Numbered from the stretch's first letter, positions 8,853 to 16,811 are shown. The stretch: 28,356 nucleotides of DNA from a virus (IMGVR_UViG_3300034092_003453:1-28356), one strand, 5' to 3'. The notes: generated from the sequence alone by a model not told the origin. Made by a program: numbers and translations.

Positions 8853-9836
8853 ATGACAACACAACCCATAATCCGCACTAAACATAAAGTAAAAGTCAGC
8901 TCGCCGCAAGACGTAGCAGTAGCCTCAACCGTGTCAAGTTTTCTAGCGAAGTTCGGGGCAGACCGCTTGATGTCAATTCTTGCGGAATCGGTTTCGCCTG
9001 CGTCTGGTCCGAAGATTTCTGTCGCCAACGCTATCTCAATATTTCTAGATGCGCTAGGCCGCAACGGAGTTTCGCTGAGACATATCCGTTCGACCCGCAG
9101 TCACCTCAAGCGATTTGACGCTACGTTTACTGGCTATCTAACCGACATTAACGCGCTTGATCTTGACGGCTACCTTCAAGGCGTGAGCTATAATCAAAAG
9201 ACGCGCCTTAACCATCGCGTCACTTTGGTGTCACTGTTTAACTTTGCGAAACGAAAGTGCTGGCTCAGTAGCACTACCGCTCATGCAGCCGAGCTCACCG
9301 AACGACCTAAGGTCCCCGTTTCGGACCCGCAAGTTTTCACGCCAGAAGAGATGCTGAAGCTGTTGAGGGCTGCTCATAGTGAGCCGCTGTCTTCATACCT
9401 GGTGATCGCGGGATTTGCTGGTGTGCGTCGCGCCGAAATAGAGCGTATGCACTGGTCCGACTGGCAGCCTGAGAATAATTCTTTAGTGCTGCCGACCGCG
9501 ATTACAAAAACTAGCCGCCGCCGCATCGTTAATCTAGAGCCGAACGTAGGCGCCTGGCTCACAAAGCTGAGCGAAAGGTGGAATCCGGAGGACAGGATTT
9601 GTCCCATCTCAATCGGCAACCAGATTTTGATTACCTCAAAGGCAGCGGGAGTCCAATGGCGCGACAATGCGCTGAGGCATAGCTACGTCAGCTATCACTT
9701 AGAGCTGCACAAAAATGCTAGCATGACCTCGAAGAACGCTGGTCATGACGTGCGGACTCTGGAGACTTCTTATTTGCAGCTCGTGCCGTTCGCCGCAGCT
9801 AAGGCGTGGTTTAATCTTAGCCCCGCTGATCTTTAA
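8853..9836 (+). CDS. int: Tyrosine recombinase / phage integrase
   Basis: 327 codons from ATG 8853. It has an N-terminal SAM-like core-binding domain (about residues 55-150) and a C-terminal catalytic domain. Catalytic residues I can place are Arg192 (GVRRAEIERM), Lys219 (TAITKTSRRR), Arg275 (DNALRHSYVSY), His298 (NAGHDVRTLE) and the nucleophile Tyr307 (LETSYLQL). The first residue of box II, usually His, is Asn272 here, a substitution I associate with several environmental integrases. The enzyme would integrate the phage or resolve dimers by cutting and rejoining DNA through a covalent tyrosine link. No attachment site or repressor is evident nearby, so lysogeny is possible but not shown. 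It is divergent from the terminase gene. Confidence 0.9.
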   Translation: MTTQPIIRTKHKVKVSSPQDVAVASTVSSFLAKFGADRLMSILAESVSPASGPKISVANAISIFLDALGRNGVSLRHIRSTRSHLKRFDATFTGYLTDINALDLDGYLQGVSYNQKTRLNHRVTLVSLFNFAKRKCWLSSTTAHAAELTERPKVPVSDPQVFTPEEMLKLLRAAHSEPLSSYLVIAGFAGVRRAEIERMHWSDWQPENNSLVLPTAITKTSRRRIVNLEPNVGAWLTKLSERWNPEDRICPISIGNQILITSKAAGVQWRDNALRHSYVSYHLELHKNASMTSKNAGHDVRTLETSYLQLVPFAAAKAWFNLSPADL

Positions 9837-9875
9837 TCTTGTGTTAGCTGCAAGTGTTATCCATAGTGGTAGCCT

Positions 9876-10385
9876 ATGTCTCAGGCAACTTCTTATGTCG
9901 GCGTGGACAACGCCACTTCCGGTGCGCTCGCAGTTCTTCCACCTAACGGAATCCCAATCATCTACCCATTCGTGACCCTGCCTAAAGTGCCAAAGCAAAG
10001 CACAGAGCTTGACGACGCGTGGTTCTATTCGACGTGTCAGTCTATCGTAGCGGAGCATGGGCCTGTGCGCTTTGTTGTAGAGCGGGCGCAAAAGTTCAGC
10101 CCTGGGATTCTAGCACTGTGCTCCACGTGGGGTTGCTATGGCGCAATCCGAATGTGCCTGCGCGGAGGGCTGCGTGCTCCGTTTATTCCTATCGACCCAA
10201 AGACGTGGCAGGCGGTCATGTTCCGCGGTATGCTGTCCGGCGACTCCAAAGACAAATCAATTAGACGATGCAAAGAACTATATCCAAATATAAGCTTGCA
10301 GAAAACCCAGCGAAGCACTACACCCGATGACGGTATGAGCGATGCGCTGCTGATTGCGACCTACGCGAAAAACAATTCTCTATGA
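9876..10385 (+). CDS. RuvC-like Holliday junction resolvase
   Basis: 169 codons from ATG 9876. The RNase H-fold pattern of RuvC is clear: Asp11 in YVGVDNATSGALAV, Glu69 in RFVVERAQ, and acidic residues near the end in TTPDDGMSDALLIA (Asp151, Asp152, Asp156). IPIDPKTWQAVMF matches the region seen in phage RuvC-like nucleases. The length equals that of the family. The enzyme would cut four-way junctions in replicating phage DNA and debranch it before packaging. It is the first gene of the long rightward module; the 39-bp gap before it holds a weak TTGTGT-17 nt-CATAGT promoter-like pair. Its last codons overlap the next gene by ATGA. Confidence 0.85.
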   Translation: MSQATSYVGVDNATSGALAVLPPNGIPIIYPFVTLPKVPKQSTELDDAWFYSTCQSIVAEHGPVRFVVERAQKFSPGILALCSTWGCYGAIRMCLRGGLRAPFIPIDPKTWQAVMFRGMLSGDSKDKSIRRCKELYPNISLQKTQRSTTPDDGMSDALLIATYAKNNSL

Positions 10386-10633
10386 CTGCACTAAAGCCTG
10401 AGACTACAACACCACCAACACCCATCCAAGATGGGGGCCCTGCCTTCGCCGCGCAAGGTTCCGACCGCTACTCATTTCAGAAGGGCATGAGCTTGCGCGA
10501 GTATTACGCGGGGCAGGCAACTGAGGCCGACTTGCAGGACATCCTTTATAAGTCCTTCGGGTGTGGGGCGCTCCCTACACGAATACAGGCCCGCCTTTTG
10601 TTCGCCGACGCGATGATTGCTGCTCTACGGTAA
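10382..10633 (+). CDS. Small conserved phage protein of unknown function
   Basis: 83 codons, ATGA overlap with the resolvase gene. The core QDGGPAFAAQG followed by QKGMSLREYYAGQA and a helical C-terminus ending FADAMIAALR is a layout I know from many small phage proteins; their function is undescribed. The protein is soluble, with no cysteine pair beyond one Cys and no membrane segment. Its place between resolvase and glycosyltransferase genes says only that it is expressed early. Confidence 0.65.
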   Translation: MTALKPETTTPPTPIQDGGPAFAAQGSDRYSFQKGMSLREYYAGQATEADLQDILYKSFGCGALPTRIQARLLFADAMIAALR

Positions 10634-10638
10634 CATCT

Positions 10639-11364
10639 ATGACCACGTCCATATTCATACGCACCTACCGCGGCGACCGCGAATGGCTTAATTACTGCCT
10701 GCGCTCGCTGGAGAAATTCGCCAGCGGATTCCATGAAGTTGTCGTCAGCATCCCCACAGGTGACGAGCCTCACTTCGACCTATTCGATTTCCGTGGCGCA
10801 AAAGTCGTGTGGTATAACGACGCCAAGTGCGACCCATATGTTGCACAGCAGGAGAATAAACTGTGCGCCGACCAATACTGCACTGGGCAGTTGATATGCT
10901 TCGTCGACTCCGACTGCTTTGCTACGGAGCCAGTGACGCCAGCGTCGTTCTGCAATGAGCGCGGCAAGCCGCTTCAACTCATCAGGCACTGGGAAGAGAC
11001 AGGTGATGCAAAGATGTGGCTGCCAATTACTGCGGCTGCGCTGGGAGAAACCCCGATCTTTGAGCACATGGCCACAATGCCTTTGATTTACGACCGCCGC
11101 ACCTTCCCGTTGTTGCGCGACCACATCGCCGCCACGCACAAAGAGTCACTGCGGGAATACATCAGTAAAGTGAAAGGCCGCGAGTTTAGTGAGTTCAACC
11201 TGCTCGGCGCTTTCGCACTCCGTTACACCCCTTCGTTCTACGACTGGCGTTTAGCTGACCCGTCCACGGATGGTTACCCTCGCTCCATACGGCAGCAGTG
11301 GTCGTGGCAAAAAGGCGGCGTGGATCGTCACAGAGCGGAATACGAAGAAATCCTTGCACGATGA
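10639..11364 (+). CDS. Glycosyltransferase-like protein (DUF6492 type)
   Basis: 241 codons. I take ATG 10639, which lies 5 nt after the previous stop; an upstream start in the same frame would overlap that gene heavily. The opening SIFIRTYRGDREWLNYCLRS and the later LICFVDSDCF give the GT-A nucleotide-sugar and DXD pattern, as in DUF6492 glycosyltransferases. The C-terminal half keeps FSEFNLLGAFALRY, resembling the acceptor-side region of that family. The enzyme would transfer a sugar from a nucleotide donor, but donor and acceptor cannot be read from the sequence. It begins a three-gene glycan cassette with the next two genes, joined by ATGA and GTGA overlaps. Confidence 0.65.
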   Translation: MTTSIFIRTYRGDREWLNYCLRSLEKFASGFHEVVVSIPTGDEPHFDLFDFRGAKVVWYNDAKCDPYVAQQENKLCADQYCTGQLICFVDSDCFATEPVTPASFCNERGKPLQLIRHWEETGDAKMWLPITAAALGETPIFEHMATMPLIYDRRTFPLLRDHIAATHKESLREYISKVKGREFSEFNLLGAFALRYTPSFYDWRLADPSTDGYPRSIRQQWSWQKGGVDRHRAEYEEILAR

Positions 11365-12110
11365 ACTCCGCTACACCTAAACTCCCAGCGTGTGTAGTTG
11401 TCGCCCACAGCGCGGGACTGTTCTCACTCATCAACAAGGTCATCACCTGCGCGGAGCGTTACGAGCACGTCCACGTAGACTTCAGCAACGGCACCCTCTA
11501 CTCAAAGGAGGGGGACAACTTGTGGAATCATCTGTTTGAGCCTACGGAAAACAGGGGTGGCGACGTGATTGAGCCATACCCACATCAAGACTACACGTAT
11601 AAGAACGTCGCGGCCTATTACCACAGCGACGGAGGGTGGCGTTACCGACTCAATCAACTGTGGAAGCGATTCACCCCGCTGCCCACCATATCCAACAGTG
11701 TGGAGGACGATGTGGAAGACTATGACATCAGTGAAAGCGTCGCCGTGCAAGTGCGCTCTATACCCCACGCTGGGGAGCAAGTCACCGGAGAGTGCCAGAC
11801 ACTGGATCAATACGCCCACGCCATTCAAGCTTCTGGTGGTGGGCGCGTGTTTGCAGTGTGCAGCGATCAGTCCACCGTGGACTGGTTGGCCGCCCGCTTT
11901 GACGTGACAAGCTACCCCCAAACTCGCAGGTCGCCCGACCGCTCGGTCAACTTCCATGAAGTCGTCCCACAAACGGTGGAAGATGCTGTCCAGTGTTTCA
12001 AGGAAGTCATGGTGATGAGTCACGCCAAAGCGCTGATTCACCCCATCTCCAACATGGCCACCGCCGCACTCTACATGAACCCGACGCTGAAAAGTATTTA
12101 CCTACCGTGA
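11361..12110 (+). CDS. Fucosyltransferase-like GT-B protein
   Basis: 249 codons from ATG 11361, which overlaps the previous stop by ATGA; a GTG 21 codons upstream is less likely. The C-terminal half carries the donor-binding pattern of NodZ / alpha-1,2 and alpha-1,6 fucosyltransferase-like enzymes: SVAVQVRSIPHAGE (basic residue for GDP), GGRVFAVCSDQSTVDWLAAR (the Ser-Asp motif) and KALIHPISNMATAAL. The N-terminus (KLPACVVVAHSAGLFSLINK) suits a Rossmann strand-loop-helix. It probably transfers a deoxyhexose, perhaps fucose, to a glycan. Family membership is moderately supported and the sugar is a guess. It lies in the middle of the cassette. Confidence 0.55.
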   Translation: MNSATPKLPACVVVAHSAGLFSLINKVITCAERYEHVHVDFSNGTLYSKEGDNLWNHLFEPTENRGGDVIEPYPHQDYTYKNVAAYYHSDGGWRYRLNQLWKRFTPLPTISNSVEDDVEDYDISESVAVQVRSIPHAGEQVTGECQTLDQYAHAIQASGGGRVFAVCSDQSTVDWLAARFDVTSYPQTRRSPDRSVNFHEVVPQTVEDAVQCFKEVMVMSHAKALIHPISNMATAALYMNPTLKSIYLP

Positions 12111-12781
12111 AGATTCTACCAAACGACGTAGCCGTCGTCGAAGGTGACACCCTGCACGCCGAATGGTGCAAAGGCGGACTCATCCACGACCGCTGGTTCG
12201 CCGACCAACTCATCGCCCACCTGTCAGTTGGCGACGTAGTTTACGAGGGGGGTGCAAACATCGGCACGCTCACCCGCGCCATGCTCGACCACGGATGTCG
12301 TGTGTTCGCGTTTGAGCCGAACCCGCCAACGCTGGAATGTCTGCGACACAACTGTCCCGACGCGGTTAGCTACAGCTTCGGACTCGGCGCGTCGAAGCAA
12401 ACCGTCGGCTTCGTGCACAACACGAAGAACGCTGGGGCCAGTGCAGTCACCGATGTTCGGGAATCCCACACATCCGTGAAATTGGTCGCGCTGGACAGGA
12501 TGGGCCTGCCCCCGCCGAAGCTTATCAAGCTCGACATAGAAGGTTGCGAACTCCGCGCACTACAGGGCGCACGCAAGACTATTGCAGAACACCAGCCAGT
12601 CATTGTGCTGGAAATCAATCAGTCTGCGCTGGCCGCTCAAGGCACTTCCGAAAAGGAAATCGTGGAATGGCTGCTCAACCGATTCTACGTCTTGACGGTG
12701 ATACAGCCGGACTGTAAGTGGGGCGACCCCCAGTTCGACGTGCTCGCCGTTCCGATGAACTACATAGCACCCACAAAATGA
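12107..12781 (+). CDS. FkbM-family SAM-dependent methyltransferase
   Basis: 224 codons from GTG 12107, which overlaps the previous stop as GTGA; longer starts would run 38 codons into the neighbour. Motif I is VVYEGGANIGTLTRAML, followed by RVFAFEPNPPTLECLRHN, where the acidic residue after strand two binds the ribose of SAM. The hallmark KLIKLDIEGCELRALQGA of the FkbM family follows, then VIVLEIN. Such enzymes O-methylate sugars, commonly in surface glycans. With the two glycosyltransferase-like genes upstream it would cap or decorate a sugar. The C-terminus is complete. Confidence 0.85.
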   Translation: MKILPNDVAVVEGDTLHAEWCKGGLIHDRWFADQLIAHLSVGDVVYEGGANIGTLTRAMLDHGCRVFAFEPNPPTLECLRHNCPDAVSYSFGLGASKQTVGFVHNTKNAGASAVTDVRESHTSVKLVALDRMGLPPPKLIKLDIEGCELRALQGARKTIAEHQPVIVLEINQSALAAQGTSEKEIVEWLLNRFYVLTVIQPDCKWGDPQFDVLAVPMNYIAPTK

Positions 12782-12996
12782 GAACGATTGTGCATGTGAA
12801 TCAACACGCGGTAAAGTCAAACCGCAAGACGGGCAAGCGCGACCCCGTGCTCACAATCAAGACCTACAAGAGTAACACCTACGCGCACGAAGTTGAATTG
12901 ACAGGCCCGTCGAAAGTTGTATACTCGCCAGACAAGCCGCTGCCATGCGGAGCCGTCTGCTGGATTGAATCACAACACCCTGTCAAAATTAAATGA
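12778..12996 (+). CDS. Small conserved protein of unknown function
   Basis: 72 codons from ATG 12778, overlapping the methyltransferase stop by ATGA. The pattern MRTIVHVNQHAVKSNRKTG, then VLTIKTYKSNTYAHEVE, then GPSKVVYSPDKPLPCGAVCW, is one I recall from small proteins of unknown function in bacteria and phages. It is beta-rich and basic, with two Cys near the end. ATGA coupling to the helicase gene places it in the early operon. Confidence 0.7.
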   Translation: MRTIVHVNQHAVKSNRKTGKRDPVLTIKTYKSNTYAHEVELTGPSKVVYSPDKPLPCGAVCWIESQHPVKIK

Positions 12997-15641
12997 GCGT
13001 GACGCTTTTACCCTATCAGGTCCCAGCCGCCGACGCGCTGGAAGCCGCGCTGCGAAAGCACCGCGTGGCGTTAGATCTGTCGGACTGCGGAACAGGAAAA
13101 ACCATTGTAGCCTGCGAAGTCTTGAAACGGCTTAACGCGTCACAGAACATTGTAGTGTGCCCGAAGGTCGTAGTCCCTACATGGCTCCGCTGGGCCAAAG
13201 AAATGGGCGTTGCTGTGACGGCCCTCACCTATGAAAAGCTGCGGCTTGGAAAGACGGGGCTGGGCTATTGGAGAAACAAAACCTTTCAGTGGACGGTTGC
13301 CGACGACGCAGTGATCGTGTTCGACGAGGCTCACCGTGTTGGCGGCCAGAATACGCAGAACTCACGCATGGCCCGTGACGCTGGCCCGTTCCACAAGCTA
13401 TTGTTGAGTGCCACCCTCGCTGAATCCCCACTGCAAATGCGGGCTATCGGTCATCTGACGGGCCTCACGACATGGGCAGACTGGTATGGCTGGTGTCTTC
13501 GTAACGGTTGCGGAAGACAGCACTGGGGCGGGCTCATCTTCCCTGCGTGGCCCACAGGCCGCGGCATGTCTGCCGACGAGAAGGAAGCCGTCCAAGCAAA
13601 GGTGCGTTCAGAAGTGCTGGCGTCGGTTAATTCATACCTGCTGCCAGATTTTGGTTACCGCGTGAAGATTTCAGACCTTGACGACGCATTTCCTGAAGGC
13701 GTCGTCACTGCGGACGCCTACGATATGGGCAACGAGCAGGAAATCATTGCTGCATACGACCAGCTTAATAAGGACATAGTTGCCGCGACGTCTGAGTTAG
13801 AGCGCGAACAGGCGGAGACCAGCGCATTGCAGATTATCGAGCGGGTCAAAGTGTCGGCCTTCGCAGACATGGCGCGGGACTTAATGGAGCAAGGGCAATC
13901 GGTAGTCATCGTCACGAACTTCCGCGCTTCTCTACAAGCCTTGTGCGAAGAGTTGAAGTGCGGCGGGGTCTACGGCGGGCAGAACGACGCCGAACGCGCC
14001 ACCGTAGTGGATGAGTTCCAAGCGAACACTACGCACTGCATCATCGTGAACATTCAAGCGGGCGGCGTCGGCCTGTCGTTACATGACCTGCACGGACAGC
14101 GGCAGCGCGTGATGTTAATCAGCCCGACATTCAGCAGCAAGAATCTGCGCCAATGTTTATTCCGAACACGTAGACAAGGCTCCCAATCTGCGGCGATTGC
14201 CCACATCGTGTATGCCGCAAACACTCCGGAAGAAGATGTTTGCGAACGCGTTGCGATAAAACTAAAGAACATCGACCTACTCAACGATGGTGACCTTTCG
14301 ATTTCTCCAAAAAAACATTTGAACAAAACCAACGCCACGTTGTCAGAGCCGAGCAACCAAGTTATTATGACATGTCCACAAACACCTACAAGCCAGTCCC
14401 CCTCGCCGAGCACGCCAGCCGAACCCTTGCCAAACGATACCGTGAAGTCAGAGGCTACTTCTACGAAAACGGGAAGCTCTACGAAGAAACCCTCACGAAA
14501 GAAATCTCCCGAGACTACGTCTGGACTACCGACGGTGTCATCGGCAATAGAAGTCTCAGAAAACCGAAAGCACGCAAAGCACAGCCCGAGCAGCCTAAAA
14601 TATAAGCTGGAGTGCCCAGGCTGGCTCAACGAACAGTCTAATGAGCCTAACGTGTGGGCAGATCGCGGCACTCGCGGTCACGCTGCTGTAGAAGTCATGA
14701 GCAGCGCAGGCCTCGAAGACGATCCCAACTTGAAGTCGGCGGTAGATATGTGCATCGCATATGTTCGCTCGCTGCTAAACTCCATCCCAGGCAAGACGCA
14801 AACACTGCGCGAAGTGAAGCTCAAGGTCCTCGACCAGTATGGGCACGCGGACTTGGTGCTGCTGTGCGAAGACGGCACCGCCCACCTGCTCGACTGGAAA
14901 TTCGCGCACAACCTCTACAAAGCGGACGCGCCCCAGTTCTGGGCCTACTCGCTCGGCGTGTTCGATGGCTGGCCTGTGAAGTCTGTGGAAGTCCATGTGC
15001 TGCACCCTTGGCTGAACTCCATCAGCAAACAGAACTTCACCCGAGACGGCGACTATCTGACGTTGCTTGGGAAGGTTCGTCGAATCATTGCGCGTGCCAC
15101 GGCCTGCGACCCTAAGGACTTTACACTCAACTCGGGCTGCACCTATTGTGCCCGTGCTGGGACGTGCCCCGCGCTGGCAGCAACAGCCGCCACGATTGCA
15201 ACACGCTACGATTCTCAATTCCAACTGCCGGACGGGAGCCTGCACGGTAGCGAAATACGGGACCCAGAAATACTGGGCCGCTTGTTGGAGCTCGCTCCGA
15301 TTATCGAGAAAGCAACGGCGGGTTGGAGGAACGCTGCGCTCAACTTGTGGCAACAAGACGGCGTGCCGATTCCTGGATTCTCCCTCATGGAGCGGAACGG
15401 CTCCCGTAAAATCACATCACCCATCGTGGCCTACCAACTTTTCCTTGACAAGGGCGGCAAGGCAGAAGACTATGCACGCGTCGCAGATGTTCCAATGGGT
15501 GAACTCGAAGATTTGTTTGCATCACTTGCTCCGAAAGGCAGCAAGGGTGCAGCGAAGCAGGAACTGAATGACCTGTTACTTGATAGAGATGCAATCTCTG
15601 TCGGTAAATCATCATTCTTTTTGAAGAGAAACAAACAATAA
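12993..15641 (+). CDS. SF2 helicase fused in frame to a Cas4/RecB-like PD-(D/E)XK nuclease
   Basis: One uninterrupted frame of 882 codons, start ATGA-coupled. Residues 1 to about 455 are a complete SF2 helicase: GTGKT (33-37), DEAH (111-114), SAT (139-141), NIQAGGVGLSLHDL (motif V) and LRQCLFRTRRQG (motif VI). Residues about 530-882 are a nuclease in the DUF2800/Cas4 style: KHSPSSLKYKLECPGW, then GHADLVLL and HLLDWKFA for the metal site, with one early Cys (in ECPGW) and three late ones (CTYCARAGTC), the 1+3 arrangement of Fe-S nucleases such as Cas4 and AddB. The linker (about 459-525) is Ser/Thr/Pro/Lys-rich, and another gene lies in a different frame there. The nuclease may instead start separately, for example at GTG 14535. 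The pair would process DNA ends in recombination or replication. Confidence 0.8.
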   Translation: MSVTLLPYQVPAADALEAALRKHRVALDLSDCGTGKTIVACEVLKRLNASQNIVVCPKVVVPTWLRWAKEMGVAVTALTYEKLRLGKTGLGYWRNKTFQWTVADDAVIVFDEAHRVGGQNTQNSRMARDAGPFHKLLLSATLAESPLQMRAIGHLTGLTTWADWYGWCLRNGCGRQHWGGLIFPAWPTGRGMSADEKEAVQAKVRSEVLASVNSYLLPDFGYRVKISDLDDAFPEGVVTADAYDMGNEQEIIAAYDQLNKDIVAATSELEREQAETSALQIIERVKVSAFADMARDLMEQGQSVVIVTNFRASLQALCEELKCGGVYGGQNDAERATVVDEFQANTTHCIIVNIQAGGVGLSLHDLHGQRQRVMLISPTFSSKNLRQCLFRTRRQGSQSAAIAHIVYAANTPEEDVCERVAIKLKNIDLLNDGDLSISPKKHLNKTNATLSEPSNQVIMTCPQTPTSQSPSPSTPAEPLPNDTVKSEATSTKTGSSTKKPSRKKSPETTSGLPTVSSAIEVSENRKHAKHSPSSLKYKLECPGWLNEQSNEPNVWADRGTRGHAAVEVMSSAGLEDDPNLKSAVDMCIAYVRSLLNSIPGKTQTLREVKLKVLDQYGHADLVLLCEDGTAHLLDWKFAHNLYKADAPQFWAYSLGVFDGWPVKSVEVHVLHPWLNSISKQNFTRDGDYLTLLGKVRRIIARATACDPKDFTLNSGCTYCARAGTCPALAATAATIATRYDSQFQLPDGSLHGSEIRDPEILGRLLELAPIIEKATAGWRNAALNLWQQDGVPIPGFSLMERNGSRKITSPIVAYQLFLDKGGKAEDYARVADVPMGELEDLFASLAPKGSKGAAKQELNDLLLDRDAISVGKSSFFLKRNKQ
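14372..14605 (+). CDS. 77-codon gene inside the helicase-nuclease linker, other frame
   Basis: ATG 14372 to TAA 14605, in a different frame from the 882-codon ORF. The peptide (MSTNTYKPVPLAEHASRTLA, then VRGYFYENGKLYEETLTKEI, basic tail KPKARKAQPEQPKI) has a balanced composition with six Tyr, one Phe and two internal acidic clusters. The codon pattern supports it: all six Tyr are TAC, Phe is TTC, and third positions are C-rich, while the other frame over the same bases gives only low-complexity Ser/Thr/Pro/Lys. It ends about 20 codons into the nuclease domain, as overlapping phage genes often do. Function unknown. It is either a true gene between helicase and nuclease genes or an overprinted one. 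Confidence 0.6.
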   Translation: MSTNTYKPVPLAEHASRTLAKRYREVRGYFYENGKLYEETLTKEISRDYVWTTDGVIGNRSLRKPKARKAQPEQPKI

Positions 15642-15660
15642 ACAACAACAACAACAACAA
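15642..15660 (+). promoter_or_regulatory. CAA-repeat leader before the next start codon
   Basis: Six ACA/CAA triplets fill the whole 20-nt space between the nuclease stop (TAA 15639-15641) and ATG 15662. There is no Shine-Dalgarno. Unstructured A/C-rich leaders can favour ribosome access in hosts with SD-independent initiation; that role is inferred here. Confidence 0.5.
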
Positions 15661-15661
15661 T

Positions 15662-16009
15662 ATGCCAGACAACGTAAAACAAAAACTCACTACTGTATCC
15701 CCGCTAGCGGCACCCGTGGCTAAGCCTAAGCCTACGCCTACGCCTACGCCTACGCCCGCAGCGGCAGCGGCAGCGGCTCCGAAAAAGAAACTCAATACCC
15801 TAAGGAGCCAACTGTTAGATACGTTTAAGCAGTCTGGTGAAATAGGCCTGTCTGCGTTTGAGAAAGGAAAAGTAGGCGTGCGATTCTACTTGGGCCCAGA
15901 CGGAACCCCCGTCACCGAATCGACAAAAGACACCAACGTGTTTGAGCTTGATGGTAAAAAATTCCAACGAGCGGACATATTAAAAGTCTTAGACATTGAG
16001 CAAGAATAA
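15662..16009 (+). CDS. Protein with a Pro/Thr/Ala-repeat linker, unknown function
   Basis: 115 codons from ATG 15662. A short N-terminus (MPDNVKQKLTTVSP) is followed by a low-complexity linker KPKPTPTPTPTP and seven Ala at about residues 21-40, encoded by hexanucleotide repeats. A compact C-terminal domain of about 70 residues follows (LRSQLLDTFKQSGEIGLSAF, VGVRFYLGPDGTPV, FELDGKKFQRADILKVL). The linker suggests a tethered domain and its length may vary between relatives. I do not recognise the domain. It lies just before the possible ssDNA-binding gene, so a replication accessory role is conceivable. Confidence 0.65.
   Translation: MPDNVKQKLTTVSPLAAPVAKPKPTPTPTPTPAAAAAAAPKKKLNTLRSQLLDTFKQSGEIGLSAFEKGKVGVRFYLGPDGTPVTESTKDTNVFELDGKKFQRADILKVLDIEQE
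15725..15778 (+). repeat. Hexanucleotide repeats encoding the linker
   Basis: CCTAAG followed by four CCTACG units, one CCCGCA, and then three GCGGCA/T units in tandem, all in frame. Slippage here would add or remove Thr-Pro or Ala-Ala pairs without breaking the frame. Confidence 0.8.
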
Positions 16010-16017
16010 TTTCCCTA

Positions 16018-16064
16018 GAGCAACAACAACAAAACAAACAATAACAACTAACGTATCAAATTAT
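16018..16064 (+). promoter_or_regulatory. CAA/AAC-rich leader
   Basis: The 55-nt gap before ATG 16065 is almost free of G and built of CAA, AAC and ACA triplets, ending TCAAATTATATG. It resembles the leader 360 bp upstream, and again no Shine-Dalgarno is present. A TTG at 15996 in the same frame would translate this leader; the ATG is the better start. Confidence 0.45.
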
Positions 16065-16811
16065 ATGGCCGAAATTACATTCGACGAAGCAGCTAAGAAA
16101 CCAACCCCACCGCAAGCAACCCAGTTGGCGGTTAAACCTGACGCAACCCTAGCAGCTCCCGCTTCTTACACAGACGCTGGCGGATTCGACGGTGAGTTCA
16201 CACGTGAGGACCGACAGACCCCGCGTCTGCAAATCGTAGCCAAGACGGGCGCACTGAGCAACGACTTCAACCCTGGGAGCTTCCTGCTCAACAAGCAAGC
16301 GGACCTCGGGAAGAATCCGCTGGGCGTGGTCGCCCTCCGTGTCAAAAAACTCTACCAAGAGGTAACGTCCATCGAAGAAGGCGTCATGGGACGCACCTTC
16401 GCAACAGCAGAAGAAGTTCGCGCTGCTGGGCTCCGCGTAGGATTGCCGACTAGCAAAGTGGCTGGTGAAGAAGCTGCACCAATCATGCAGATTCTTTTCT
16501 TCATCGAGCTGCCGGACGGACTCAAGCCCGAAGTGGCCGACCACTTCTCGTGTGTTCTTCCAAGCGGCAAGCAGGGCGCACTGGCCTTGTATACCGCAGC
16601 ACGCACCAACTACCGCACTGTCGCACAGCCGCTGGTAACAGCGCGTGACATGAACAAGCAGGTCCGTGAAAACGGCGTTTGGTCACAACGCTGGCAGTTG
16701 TCCGCGAAGCTGGAGAAGTATGAGTCGTTCTCTTGGTGGCAGGGCCATCTTACCCCAAGTGGTAAGCTCGACCAAGCCGACGCGGATTATCTCAAAGACT
16801 TCGCGGCCTAA
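16065..16811 (+). CDS. Possible ssDNA-binding or recombination-associated phage protein
   Basis: 248 codons from ATG 16065. After a Pro/Ala-rich N-terminus the core begins at REDRQTPRLQIVAKTGAL and NDFNPGSFLLNK, continues with GVVALRVKKLYQEV and PIMQILFFIELPDG, and ends YLKDFAA after an acidic stretch (LDQADADYLKDF). A beta-rich core with aromatic residues (WSQRWQLSAKLEKYESFSWW) and an acidic C-terminus is the general plan of phage single-strand binding proteins. Position between the helicase-nuclease and polymerase genes fits. I cannot match a named family, so the call is tentative. A terminator follows directly. Confidence 0.45.
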   Translation: MAEITFDEAAKKPTPPQATQLAVKPDATLAAPASYTDAGGFDGEFTREDRQTPRLQIVAKTGALSNDFNPGSFLLNKQADLGKNPLGVVALRVKKLYQEVTSIEEGVMGRTFATAEEVRAAGLRVGLPTSKVAGEEAAPIMQILFFIELPDGLKPEVADHFSCVLPSGKQGALALYTAARTNYRTVAQPLVTARDMNKQVRENGVWSQRWQLSAKLEKYESFSWWQGHLTPSGKLDQADADYLKDFAA

